Origin: Allium sativum
Lineage: Eukaryota; Streptophyta; Magnoliopsida; Asparagales; Amaryllidaceae
Direction of reading: 5' to 3'
Assembly: GCA_030737875.1 (NCBI GenBank)
Contig: CM060910.1
Coordinates: 620,695,303-620,759,302 of the forward strand
DNA length: 64,000 nt
Each line of letters begins with the position of its first letter. Positions within the stretch are counted from its first letter, which is position 1. Under the pieces are notes generated by a model. It was given only the letters and a program-made list of their open reading frames with translations. It was not told the origin of the DNA and did no database searches. Positions 21,895 to 33,786 of this stretch are shown one piece after another. Both the position numbers and the translations under genes were made by a program.

Positions 21895-23480
21895 CAATTT
21901 GGATTGGTTAAGTGTCATTAGTCAATTCAAGCCAACTTAACCCCCTTCATTCATCCTGTTATACTGGTTAAGTGTTATCAGTAATTCATGTTGACTTAAC
22001 CCCACCACAAACCAAGTTATATTGGTTAAGTATTTCTTATTACTTAACCCTACCCCTTCATCCTGTATTGGTTAAGTGTTCCTTTTTAACTTAACCTTGC
22101 CCGTCTATTTTAACTAACATGTTATTAATGGTTAAGTATTATCCCTTCATGTTTTAGACTTAACCTCATTCCTTTATCACAACCTGATGGTTAAGTGTTC
22201 AGGTTTACTTAACCCTACGATCTAGCCCAGCTAACATATCAGAATTGGCTAAGTGTATTAGATTTTACTTAACCCCAACCTTTAGTCTAGTTAACATATT
22301 AATTTGGCTAAGTGTATTAACTTTATTTAACCCCTACAAGTCTCGTTTTGCTACCTTGAGTTTGGTTAAGTGTCTTTATGGACTTAGCCCTCCCATTCTA
22401 GCTTAACTGTGTTAAGTTGGTTAAGTGTTCCTATAGACTTATCCCTCCCATTCTAGCTTAACTGTGTTAAGTGTCAGTCTGAACCTAACCCCACCCATCA
22501 GTCTAGTTATCATGTTGAACTGGTTACGTGTCTTAGTTAACTTAACCCTACCATTCTTGTTCTTGCTTTAACTAAATAAATTTAAGCCGCTACCACTCAC
22601 ATTAGACAGGTATTGTTGCGACTACTGGATGTGCCGATTGGTCCATAGTTTCATAGTTATAGTCTTATTTGTCCTGTCTAATGTTTTCTGAACCAAACGG
22701 CACATCCAGTAGTCGCAACAATACCTGTCTAATGTGAGTGGTAGCGGCTTTAATTTATTTAGTTAAAGCTAGAACAAGAATGGTAGGGTTAAGTTAACTT
22801 AGACACTTAACCAGTTCAACATGATAACTAGACTGATGGGTGGGGTTAGGTTCAGACTGACACTTAACACAGTTAAGCTAAAATGGGAGGGTTAAGTCCA
22901 TAGGAACACTTAACCAACTTAACACAGTTAAGCTAGAATGGGAGGGTTAAGTCCATAGGAACACTTAACCAACTTAACACAGTTAAGCTAGAATGGGAGG
23001 GCTAAGTCCATAAAGACACTTAACCAAACTCAAGGTAGCAAAACGAGACTTGTAGGGGTTAAATAAAGTTAATACACTTAGCCAAATTAATATGTTAACT
23101 AGACTAAAGGTTGGGGTTAAGTAAAATCTAATACACTTAGCCAATTCTGATATGTTAGCTGGGCTAGATCGTAGGGTTAAGTAAACCTGAACACTTAACC
23201 ATCAGGTTGTGATAAAGGAATGAGGTTAAGTCTAAAACATGAAGGGATAATACTTAACCATTAATAACATGTTAGTTAAAATAGACGGGCAAGGTTAAGT
23301 TAAAAAGGAACACTTAACCAATACAGGATGAAGGGGTAGGGTTAAGTAATAAGAAATACTTAACCAATATAACTTGGTTTGTGGTGGGGTTAAGTCAACA
23401 TGAATTACTGATAACACTTAACCAGTATAACAGGATGAATGAAGGGGGTTAAGTTGGCTTGAATTGACTAATGACACTTA
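21895..23480. repeat. GGTTAAGT…ACTTAACC repeat blocks in both arms of P
   Basis: About ten degenerate units of roughly 55-65 bp lie in each arm (21895-22560 and 22760-23480). Each contains GGTTAAGT and ACTTAACC in inverted arrangement, as in solo LTR B' (51600-52330). The centre of P lies between the two blocks. Confidence 0.85.
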
Positions 23481-24978
23481 ACCAATCCAAATTGACAGGA
23501 AAGGGAACTAAGTAGTAAACCTTAGTTAAGGAAACAACGATTCTGGAAACTAAGTGGTAAATCTTAGTTAGTAAAACTAAGTAGTACTTCTTAGTATAAC
23601 ACGTGAAGGAGCGAATGTCCGTCTGAGTAGGAAGAAGGCTCCAACGAATTGGGTTACGAAGCCCGAGGCTTCGAGGGGACGTGAGGGTACTCTTGGTATC
23701 CCTCTGTGAGGCTGCAGATGATCCGCCTGGGCCCACAGAGGTTAAGGTCTGCGTAGAAGAACCAAGGGTATGCCTTGGTTGCAATACATGGCAACCTAAA
23801 GACCAGGATGGACCGGCGTGATTCGACGAGCAAACGGTAGCCCTGTGATAGCGACTCGTCGTCTACCATCCATCTTGAGTCAATCGAGATACGTGAAGCG
23901 AAAATGCGGAGAACTCCAAAAGACCATATACTTGCTATGTAGTTATGGGTGAGGATGGCCATAGGATAGAGGGGCACCGAGTGTCGGCGTATAGTTCTCA
24001 TTTTAAAAGGTGTGCCTTTCATTAGTTGAGGAAGGGGTCAAGTGGGACCATAGCCACTGGAACAAAAACAGACCTTAGCATCTGCATCGGCAGATATCTG
24101 AAAGCTCTCGACCGAGTTCTGTATTCCTTGATTTTCCCTGACACATGACTCGGACCGCACATTATGGGACATGTGCATCTAGACAAGCGATAACGATTTG
24201 CGATACATGCGTGGGGAAGTATAGGAACATATATCACTCTAGGTAGTGTGTCCTAGACTTGGGGGCATCATTCGACAGGTAGCATAATTCCTAGTTGAAC
24301 TAGGTGGCATAAATCCTGAATCCGAGAAGCGTTCAGCAGATAGCGTAAACTTTAGTTGAATCTAGGAAGCACTAGATAGAAAACCCTAGATTAGATCTAG
24401 GTAATAAATAATAAATGGATGCTTGAAGGCAATGGAAAATACAGGGATTGGGATCACGTTATCGTTACTAGTTGGGACACTAGTTAGGTGGTGCGGAGAT
24501 ATAGAAACCAATATAACAAGGAAATAGCGAAGCGGCGAAAGTATTAGAGCGTATCCAGTTTATCTTATCTTAGCATATCTTGTGATTACCTTGTCTAATC
24601 TTGTTGACCCTATCGTCATGGTGTAATCTTGTATTCAGTTAATTCATGTCGTTTTGTTTTTCCATGTTCACATGCTAGAAGTTACTGAACTTACTCAGGC
24701 TTTATGTCTGACTCTGTTTTTCTTTCGTCTTCTTTTCTTCCGTCCCCCCCCCCCTCCCCAGGTAGTAAAGGAGGGAATAGTTTAGCTCAGGTTAAGTTGG
24801 ACTGCCACTCTTTCCCAGCTTGAAGATTCGTCGAAGTTTGCTTGGATTCTCTTTTCAGATGCTATGGCTGGCTCTTTCTAAAATCGGGGAATATAAATGT
24901 TATTTTTATGCTTCTTTATTTTGTAAGACAGATGATACTCTGATATTGTAAAGAAACCATTGTACAAACTATTTTATC

Positions 24979-24984
24979 AATAAA
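24979..24984 (+). terminator. polyadenylation signal in right arm of P
   Basis: AATAAA in the normal LTR context (TTATCAATAAAGTAAAG), about 130 bp before the arm's end. A transcript entering P from the left would cross both arms before meeting this signal in sense orientation. Confidence 0.6.
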
Positions 24985-27720
24985 GTAAAGTTTTATTTTC
25001 CGCTGTTTAATTTCTGTCTGTCTTGTAATTTATCTGCATCTTTTACCCTAAATGCTCCATAGAACTTAGTGCATTCCCTTTGTGAGTGACACTAACGGAC
25101 GTGGGGTGTTACACTTAGGGACATAATGCAAATAAAAATTAAGATCTGATTTTGAGATGTTATAATTTAAAGATCTAGACTTTTGGGGTAAATTTTATGT
25201 AATGATTCATGACTTGAAAAAGGAATATGTGACTTAGGCGTAGAGACCTATATTATAATAGGATAACCATCAATGTGAATACGCCTAAAAGTGGATTTTT
25301 GGATATTTAGCATTAAAGGCTGTAATTTGGCATAATTCATATGGTATATCATGATTTGGGCTTTTAAAGAATATTCTGTACTGTGCAAAGTTTAACTAAA
25401 GATTTGGGCATATGTTGTATTATGAATTATGACCATGATTTAGGCATGTAAGTTTAGGCTAAATTTATGATTAGGCAAGATATGTAAATAGAGTTTTAGA
25501 AATATATAATCTGTTGAATTGCCTAATCTGTTAAATCTGTTATCTGCTAAATCTGTTAAATTGCCTAATCTGCTAAATCTGTTGAATCGACTATTCTGCT
25601 AAACCTGTTATCTGCTAAATCTATTGAATCGCCTAATCTGCTAGATCCGTTATCTGTTGAATTGTCTCATTTATTGAAAGTTGAATAATTGTAATCTATA
25701 GGCTCGATCTAAAATTAAGCAAAACATGTTAATAGAACTTTGGATAATCATCCGCAACTTATAAAGGAGTTAAATATGTTAAATGGACATGATTAGGCTG
25801 ATATTTTCTATAATGGAATAAACTGGCTATGACACGAGGTTAGACTCCGTTTGCGGTAGATGCCTGCCCGGAACCAACCGGCTTAACCAGTAAGGGCAAA
25901 CTGTCAGTCTAATGTGAGAGGTCGTAGGCATAACTAAAATATGTTTAGACACGAGGTTGGGTCTGGCTTGTGGCAGAAGTCTGCCCGGAACCACCCGGCA
26001 TATCCAGCGGCCACAAGCTACCGACCTAATGTGAGAGGTCTGTGCATTAATATTTAATTAATGCAAATCTGAGATAAATATGATGTCTAAAAACGTGTTG
26101 GGTGGATAGGGTTAAACTAACTGGACTGATGAATCTAATAAACCCGTTTCATGAATTCGTAGGCCTAATACAAAGTTAGAAAATCTGTAAGTCTGTTAAA
26201 ACTGTACATCTGATCCGTTAGTCTGAAAACTTGCTAATTTGATTGTCTGATCTATGAACTAGTAAATCTGAACTCTGTATGTCTGAAATTCGTAAATAAG
26301 TTAATATGAAATCTGTTAGTCTGAGGACACAAGGTTAGGAGGGGAAATACTTGTGTCATCTGTTGTTTATGACCCATATTAGTCAGTAACCCTTTCTGGT
26401 ATCAAAACTTTGACCCCACGCTATGTAGGGGTCCGTGCATGCTTACTGATCTAATTATAAGAGGTTCATTCTGATAATGGCGAGGGGTGCTGATGGTGCG
26501 TTCCAACCGGGTCATGTGCGTGCATGGATCCGGTCTGCTCTGAGGATGTAAGACACCGTGACATCTGTAAATAGGTCTGTGCCAATAGTTTGCCACTTTA
26601 AGGAGTGATACACCCTACTATGGGGCCGACACATGATATTTATGTATTACGGTGCCGATTGCTTGGGGTAGGACTTAGGGTACACTTAGTTATGTCTGTT
26701 TCTGTTGGTACCGTCTGTTTCTGTTGGTACCGTCTGTTTCTGTTGGGTGGTAACACCTATCTGTTTCTGCGTGGTTCCGACTGTTGGTGTGGTAAAGGCC
26801 CATTACTAGTGTACACCTAATTCTAACATTGTGTTTCCGTATGGATTATTCTGTTTCCATCTCTGATTCCGTTTCCGATTATGTTTCCGTACCTTCTATC
26901 TGTTGGGGTGGTAAAGGCCCAATAGTTTGGTGGTAAAGGCCCATTATTAGTATTCTGTTTCCGTACCTTCTGTTTGTTGGGGGTGGTAAAGGCCCGTTAT
27001 TAGTATTCTGCTTCTGTACCTTCTGTCTTTTGGGGTGGTGAAGGCCCATTACTAGCATTCTGTTTCTGTATAGATTATTCTGTTTCGATTTTGTTTCAGT
27101 TTAGACATTAGGGTAACTCCTAACCCTGATATACTAGTATTAGTGCAGAGAAGTAAGATGTAAGTAAGGAACATAACTTGGTTTACATCATTCTGTTTCT
27201 TCTGTTAACTTAAAGTATATCTGCTATTCCTGTTGATGTAATCTCTCATCTAGCTTTATTTACATGTCATGATAATATTATCTGTTTATATGCTGGAAGT
27301 CACTGGACTCGCCAGATTTTATGTATGGCCTTGTTTGTTTTCGCCCCTTTTCTTTCTGTTCCCTCCCAGGTGTTCAGGGTGGAATCATAGGAGCTTTATT
27401 ATAATTCTCTCTACTTGAAGTGCTTGAAGTATTGCTTGGCTTTGACTCTATCTTTTCATGGCAGTTTATGTTGGGGATTATGGCTTTGAAACTTTACATT
27501 CTGAAGGATTTTGTATAAGACTGATAATTGTGTACTTGAGTTTTGGTATTGTGATTTAGAAAGATGTAACCAAACTTATTTCTGCTTCTGCTGTAATAAA
27601 GTTATAATTTTTCAAGTACTACTTATCTGTCTTGTAATATTCTGTTCTGTCTACTAAAACGCTCCATCAATGTTAAGGCATTCCGTTTGTGAGTGACCTT
27701 AACGGAGGTGGGGTGTTACA

Positions 27721-28984
27721 TTAGCCGTAGTGGTTTCACCTGCATCTTATTTCCTCTCAAGCCTTGAAGGATTTCCGTGTGATGGAAACCGCCTTCAAGA
27801 AAATTGTTAGCATGTCGCGCAAGGATGGGCAAAAGGAGAATAAGGGAGTCGGGGCTAAGGAGCACAACCTAAAGAAGAAAGAGGAAATACGATAATTTCG
27901 GAAAGGTGGTTCATCCAAAAAAGGATTGTAGAAAGAGGAAAGGCATTGTTTCCACTTTGGTAAGGCGGGACACCTTATTAAGGAGTGCCCAAAGAGGCAA
28001 GGACAAGGCCAAAAGACATGAACTTCTAAGGGCAAAGCTAATGTTCTCATAGCTGTGGGCAGGATAGGGGTAGGAAAGTTTTCGTCGAAGGATTGATTTC
28101 TATTTCTAATCATCCTATCAGGATTCTTTTCCTGGTGCTTCACGTTCTTTTATATTTGATCCTTTAGTTAAGTCTCTAACCTAGATATTAGTATGGCTTT
28201 GGATCCCGTTAGTATCTCAAACCCATTAGGGGTATGGCTGATTTATCGAGGATTTGTTGGTGTTTGAGAATTTCTGTGTTAGGCATCGGGTTTGGTTACG
28301 ATGCATATGTTCTTGATTTCATAAGATACGGTTTGATTCTAGGATGGATGGGTTAACCATATATGGAGCCATTCTAGATTGTGGGAGGAGGGTCATTAGA
28401 CTTCTGACTTGCCATAGAAAGACTCTCGAGATTTCTTATGACCCCCAAAGGGTCTGTCATGCTTAGTCTCCAAGAATCTCTTGATATATCTATCGATGAT
28501 TTGTGACATGTGACTCTTAAAAGGAAAGAGGGAACTTGATAAACAAGTAGGGTATCTACTTGAGAAGAGGTTTGATAGGTGAATTATATCGAAATGGGAA
28601 ACCTATTGAAGAAAGTCCATAAGGAAGCCCGTCATTCTAAGATGACTATTCATTCAAGAGGCGACAAAATGTATAGAGTTCGAGGTAGTGAAGCCAAACT
28701 TGCGAGAGGAAGTGAATGTAGAGAAGGAAGCCACGATGGGATAAGTTCCGACTTGCATACTTGATCGGAGGTTAAGACATTATGCAAAGAAGTGAAGCTA
28801 GTAGAAGTGCAATAAGGAGAGGATCGTAACAACGCTACTTGGGAGGATGAAGACAAGATTCGCGCTTCATATCCATTCCTTTTTGGGAATATGTTCTTAA
28901 CTTCTTTTCCAAGCTTCGAATTAATACTTGTATCTATCGTTTGAATATCTACTATCGATCGAGTCTTTAGGTAGAAAACTAATG
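27721..28984 (+). pseudogene. family A int1: collapsed gag-pol skeleton
   Basis: In order: a gag zinc knuckle at 27947-27988 reading C-x2-F-x4-H-x4-C (second Cys lost), followed by KRQGQGQ; an end-of-protease remnant at 28328-28390; an RT-leader remnant about 28530-28580 (LLEKRFDR); an integrase zinc-domain remnant at 28579-28764 (EARHSKMTIHSRGDKMYR); and a pol tail at 28831-28884 (ATWEDEDKIRASYPFLF). Catalytic regions are absent. The same order and junctions occur in int2 and, in part, int0. The segment ends in TAATG (28980-28984), the target of element D. Confidence 0.8.
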
Positions 28985-29270
28985 TGTTGAGACAAGATTT
29001 TGATCGATGCCAACATATAAAGGTGCAATGAAGATCATTTCATAGAGATAAGGTTTTTTTACTTTGAGTCGTGTTAGAAATATGTTAAAATCTATCCTCA
29101 AAGTATAACACGAATGCACGAAACAATATCATATATTCGTTGCTGAAATATGTATATTTGAGGAATTGAAAAGTCATAGAAAAAACCCAAATGGTCCAGG
29201 CTCCGACCGGGAAAGAGTGCAGAGTGGTATAGACTGTGTACCGAGTTCCTCTGGTCCACAGCCATAAAAC

Positions 29271-29477
29271 GGTCGACCGCCCAAAAAACTACCAGTCGAC
29301 CGGTTATGTTTCTGTTTGAAAACAAAAAATATTTCTCAAATCAACCAGTCAACCGGTTGAAAATCATCAGTCGACTGGTTTATGTGTTTTTTGCACATAA
29401 CGGCTATTTTTCTGGAATTTTCAATTTTAATTAAATTCAACCAATCGACCGGAGATTTTTGACCTGTCGACCGTTTT
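29271..29477. promoter_or_regulatory. cluster of GTCGACCGGT-type motifs, D 5' LTR
   Basis: Six copies in about 207 bp, such as GGTCGACCG, AGTCGACCGGTT and AATCGACCGG, several paired as inverted repeats. A TATA box (TTATATAAAC, about 29602-29611) follows. The 3' LTR cluster is at 32808-33016. Confidence 0.7.
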
Positions 29478-30312
29478 CGAACAGCAAGCTTTTTTATGAA
29501 AGGTTGCTCCTATTTGTGAAGAGATTTCTATTCAATAATCAAAGGAAATGGACATATCATTTTATAGAAACTCTTCATGAAGAATTGCTACCTTTCCTCT
29601 ATTATATAAACAACTTCAAACTAGTTTTACAATTAACTGAATCTTCTCATATTTTCTGACCTTAAACTCTATACATTCTTGCATACTAAAAATCTCTCCA
29701 TTATTCAAATTACTTGTTGAATCATTGAAATTATTTCATATCTCTTGATTCAATAACTAATATACTTCCTTCAATCTTCACATACACGTTATATACTTGA
29801 GGATAAGATTATAGGAAGGGTGTACTCAACTGTTAGATATTCAGTGTTATTCAGGAACACAATCAGAAGTAAAACTCTTATTATTTGTTGCAGTCCTCCG
29901 TGTTGTAAGAGGCAAGTTGTGAAGTCCTCGTGTTGATAGAGGCATGAAATCCCGTTCGACTGCTCGGGTGTTGTATACCTGTTCCTCCGGGTGAAGTGAG
30001 GTTGTTGATTAGTGAAAATCCAGATAGAAGTCTGGGACTAGACGTAGGACGGTGCTCCGAACCAGTATAAAAATCCATGGTGTTATTTTCCTTTTACTGC
30101 ATTTACATATCTGTGATACTGTTTCTGTGAGATCTTTCTATTTCATGTTTATTTGCATAACTATTGTATTAGACAAACAATTGTGTGTTATTCCATATTA
30201 CACGATCCGAGTGTACTATTACTTGACAAGTACACACACTCACACTTTCATTTGGTATCAGAGCACAGTCATCTTATAACCGTAACACAGTTATTTGATA
30301 TATTCTTGTAAT

Positions 30313-32116
30313 ATGGCAAATGATCCAAGTTCTAGCAATCAAAAAACCACTTACACGAGAGGTCAATCAACACAAACACCTCCATTCTTCAATGGCCTTA
30401 ATTATAGCTATTGGGCAACACGTATGTCATTTTACATGCAGTCAAATAGCTATGATACCTAGAATGCTACACAAAAATAGATAGTGATTCCAACAACTGA
30501 ATATTCAGAATGGACACATGTTGAGAAAACGGCAGCAGCCGTAGATGCAAAAGCAATAAACAAGTTGTTTTGTGCATTAGACCAAAATGAATATAACCGT
30601 GTTAGTATCTGTACCACTGCATATCAAATTTGGAAAACGCTGGAAACCACTCATGAAGGTACTAACAAGGTTAAACAAGCCAAGATAGCCATGCTGAAAA
30701 GTCAGTTTCAAAATTTCAAAATGAAGCCGAATGAGACAATCAATGATATGTATTCACGGTTTCAAACTATTCATCAGGCACTTATTGGATTAGGGAAAAA
30801 TTATTCCGATTTTGATGTTGTCTTGACAGTCCTACATTCTCTGACTAGTAATAGGAAGGAAAAGTATTAGCGATTGAAGAAGCTAATGACCTTTCTGTCA
30901 TGAAGCCAGAAGAATTGATACGAAATCTAATGTCCTATGAAGCAAATTTGCGGGCTAGAAAGGAACATAAAGAAGAAAAGAAAAATGTAGCATTTCATGC
31001 CGAAAAAGTTGAAGATGAATAAGTCTCTGAAGATGAAGATTTAGCTTTTATTGTAAAAGGTTTCAAAAAATTCGTGAAACAATGAAAAGCTAGTCGATAT
31101 AACAAAAGGAAATCTGGTTCAAATAAACCTTCATCATCAACTATAGAATGTTTCAACTCCCATAAAAAGGGGCACATGCACAAAGATTGTCCGGAGCAAA
31201 AGAAGAAGTCAGAAAATGACAAATTCAAATACAAGAAGGACAAATCAAAGAAACGAGCTTTCTCAGTCACATGTGATGATTCAAACTCGTCTTCATCAAA
31301 GAGTGAAAGTGATTCAGAAGATGAACAAGCAAACGTTTGTTTCATGGAAACAGAGGATGAGGTACAAATTCCTACATTTGAAGAAATTCTTGATATTAAT
31401 GCCGAATTGATAGTTAAATTTAAAGGTATGAAACGACAATGCAAAGAAGACAAAGCAGATTTGAGTAGAGCGGAGTTTGAACGAGATATGTTAAAAGACA
31501 AGAAGAAAATATTAGAAGAAGAACTTGAAAAACCTAAGAATCGTCATCTAATATTGATTATCAATTATCTCTTTTGAGTCAAGAAATTGAAACTTAAAAA
31601 GAGAAAAATGATGCTCCTACTACTGAAAATCATGAGCTTAAGGCAAAAGTCAAAATTGTGGACCTAGAAAAGGCCAGTTTACAAACTAAGTCAGATGATA
31701 TTACTCAAAATGTTTCTAACTTCAACAAAGGTTGAGAAAATTTGACAAAAATCATTGGAAGTTCACAACCTGCTTCAAACAAACAAGGTTTGGGATATAA
31801 GAAACAAGAAACCAATCATAGAAATAGTACTAGATATGCTTTTATGTATAATAAAAATATCACTGCTAGTACTAATGTTCATCCAAGACCCAATTATTAT
31901 AGAAATTCGAATACTTCTATGACTAGCGGTATTTATAATAAATATAGAAGTATGAAAAGGAATATCAATAGAGATTACTTAAGTATTTGGGTTCCTGTAA
32001 GTTGGAAAAACAGAGAAAAAAATATCGATGATTATTTTGATTCAGTAGTTAATAATGAAAATTGTATCTTTAAAGGTTCCATTAAACCCTCTTGGGTATG
32101 GTTACCTTCCATCTAA
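30313..32116 (+). pseudogene. gag: element D gag (copia, SIRE-like), several stops
   Basis: A frame opens at ATG 30313 (MANDPSSSNQKTTY, then PPFFNGLNYSYWATRMSFYM, the usual N-terminal copia gag block). It is stopped by TAG at 30460 and 30478 and resumes at 30484-30870 in the same frame with a UBN2-type capsid region (YQIWKTLETTHEGTNKVKQ). After further damage, 31149-31190 encodes a knuckle C-x2-S-x4-H-x4-C lacking its second Cys. An acidic Ser-rich part and a predicted coiled coil follow (31216-31577), then a C-terminal segment (31742-32116) with KQGLGYKKQ and WVP-like words seen in SIRE gag. Intact gag forms the particle; this one cannot be translated whole. Confidence 0.85.
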
Positions 32117-33786
32117 CCCATGACCTAAAACAAAGCAAGTAGGTACCAAACTATATATGTTATATTTTTTGCAGATACACCACAGCAAAGAGAATGTTAT
32201 TCTGTATCTCCTAAAGGTGCTATAATTATTTGTATTCTCTACTACTCTCGATTACTGTGCTTATTATGGTATTTATTCTTTTTAATCGATGACAAAAGGG
32301 GAGAAATATTTTCTCTTATGATTATTCATATCATTCACGTTACATATACTATCATTTAAAATTATGTGCTTAACATGGTAATAGTATATGTGTGCTAACA
32401 TTTGTTAATGCAGGAATCAAAAGGTAAGATTATTTATATTATGAACTAACAAATGTTGTGGGAGCTTTATATTTAGAGGGAGAAAATCCAAGGGGTTGTC
32501 ATCAATCAAAAAGGGGGAGAATGTTGGGACAAGATTTTGATTGATGCCAACATATAAAGGTGCAATGAAGATCATATCATAGAGATAAGTTTTTTTTACT
32601 TTGAGTCGTGTTAGAAATATGTTAAAATCTACCCTCAAAGTATAACACGAATGCACAAAACAATATCATATCTTCGTTGCTGAAATCTGTATATTTGAGG
32701 AATTGAAAAGTCACAGAAAAATCCCAAATGGTCCAGGCTCCGACCGGGAAAGAGTGCAGAGTAATATAGACACTACACCGAGTTCCTCTGGTCCACAGCA
32801 ATAAAACGGTCGATCGCCCAAAAAACTACTAGTCGACCGGTTATGTTTCTGTTTGAAAACAAAAAACATTTCTCAAATCAACCAGTCGACCGGTTGAAAA
32901 TCACTAGTCGACCGGTTTATGTGTTTTTTGCACATAACGGCTATTTTTCTGGAATTTTCAATTTTAATTAAATTCAACCAGTCGACCGGAGATTTTTGAC
33001 CTATCGACCGTTTTCGAACAGCAAGCTTTTTTATGAAAGGTTGCTTCTATTTGTGAAGAGATTTCTATTCAATAATCAAGGAAATGGACATATCTTTTTA
33101 TAGAAACTCTTCATGAAGAATTACTACCTTTCCTCTATTATATAAACAACTTCAAACTTGTTTTACAATTAACCGAATCTTCTCATATTTTCTGACCTTA
33201 AACTCTATACATTCTTGCATACTAAAAAGCTCTCCATTATTCAAATTACTTGTTGAATCATTGAAATTATATCATATCTCTTGATTCAATAAGTAATATA
33301 CTTCCTTCAATCTTCACATACACGTTATATACTTGAGGATAAGATTATAGGAAGGGTGTACTCAACTGTTGGCTATTCAATGTTATTCAAGAACACAATC
33401 AAAAGTCAAACAGTTGTTCTTTGTTGAAGTCCTCCGTGTTGTAAGAGGCATGTTGTGAGGTCCTCGTGTTGATAGAGGCGTGAAATCCCGTTCGGCTGCT
33501 TGGGTGTTGTATACCTGTTCCTCCGGGTGAATTGAGATTGTTGATTAGTGAAAATCCAGATAGAAGTCTGGGACTAGACGTAGGACGGTGCTCCGAACCA
33601 GTACAAAAAACTCTATTGTGATTTTCCTTTTACTGCATTTACATATTTGTTATACTGTTTCTGTGAGATCTTTCTATTTCATGTTTATTTGCATAACTAT
33701 TGTATTAGACAAATAGTTGTGTGTTATTCCATATTACACGATCTGAGTGTACTATTACATGACAAATACTCGCACTCACACTTTCA

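Larger units (their letters stand above)
20276..25113. mobile_element. palindrome P: inverted pair of distal LTR halves, integrated
   Basis: Left arm 20276-22642, spacer 22643-22691, right arm 22692-25113. The arms look about 98% alike by eye. Both outer ends are the 3' (U5) end of a gypsy LTR related to B and B': TGTAACACCCC on the left is the reverse complement of GGGGTGTTACA on the right. CTTAG duplicates flank it (20271-20275 and 25114-25118), and the 5' LTR of B shows the empty site. The right arm carries an extra unit of about 55-60 bp in its repeat block (22860-23020). The open frames at 21152-21735 and 23449-24237 are mirror images without signatures. The poly-G and poly-C runs near 20631 and 24743 are the same site in opposite orientation. 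Confidence 0.95.
13316..27720 (+). mobile_element. element B: non-autonomous Ty3/gypsy retrotransposon with nested palindrome
   Basis: It is flanked by TTAGC at 13311-13315 and 27721-27725. The undisturbed target is visible at 57120-57125 in family A int2. It consists of a 5' LTR (13316-16993, 3678 bp), an internal part (16994-19200, 2207 bp) and a 3' LTR (19201-27720, 3677 bp after removing palindrome P and one 5-bp duplication). LTR ends are TGTAACACCC…GGTGTTACA. The internal part has only a broken gag and a 3' untranslated part, so the element would need pol in trans. Size and content fit the class called LARDs. Confidence 0.95.
19201..27720 (+). mobile_element. element B 3' LTR, split by palindrome P
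   Basis: The two parts are 19201-20275 and 25119-27720; 25114-25118 is the duplicated CTTAG. Together they give 3677 bp, colinear with the 5' LTR. TATA-like box at 19647, intron sites at 19904 and 20061, hairpin modules at 25831-26039, AATAAA at 27595-27600, end GGGTGTTACA at 27720. Confidence 0.95.
28985..33786 (+). mobile_element. element D: non-autonomous Ty1/copia retrotransposon, SIRE-like
   Basis: 5' LTR 28985-30250 (1266 bp), internal part 30251-32521 (2271 bp), 3' LTR 32522-33786 (1265 bp). TAATG flanks it at 28980-28984 and 33787-33791. The uninterrupted site is at 58198-58202 in int2. LTRs start TGTTG and end TTTCA. The primer-binding site TGGTATCAGAGC is at 30253-30264 and the polypurine tract AAAAAGGGGGAGAA at 32508-32521. 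The internal part holds only a gag-like region. Protease, integrase and RT are absent. Confidence 0.95.

Noticed and set aside
23449..24237. Open frames of 71-122 codons in the right arm of P
   Set aside because: They are mirror images of frames in the left arm and sit in LTR sequence. The same region in related LTRs is full of stops.
20276..25113. Interpreting P as a DNA transposon with long terminal inverted repeats (Foldback or Mutator type)
   Set aside because: The termini are exact gypsy LTR U5 ends with TG…CA and the duplication is 5 bp, not the 8-10 bp usual for Foldback/Mutator. The arms match known LTR modules throughout.
29098..30279. Several short frames in the D 5' LTR considered as host exons
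   Set aside because: They lie wholly within the LTR and recur, altered, in the 3' LTR.
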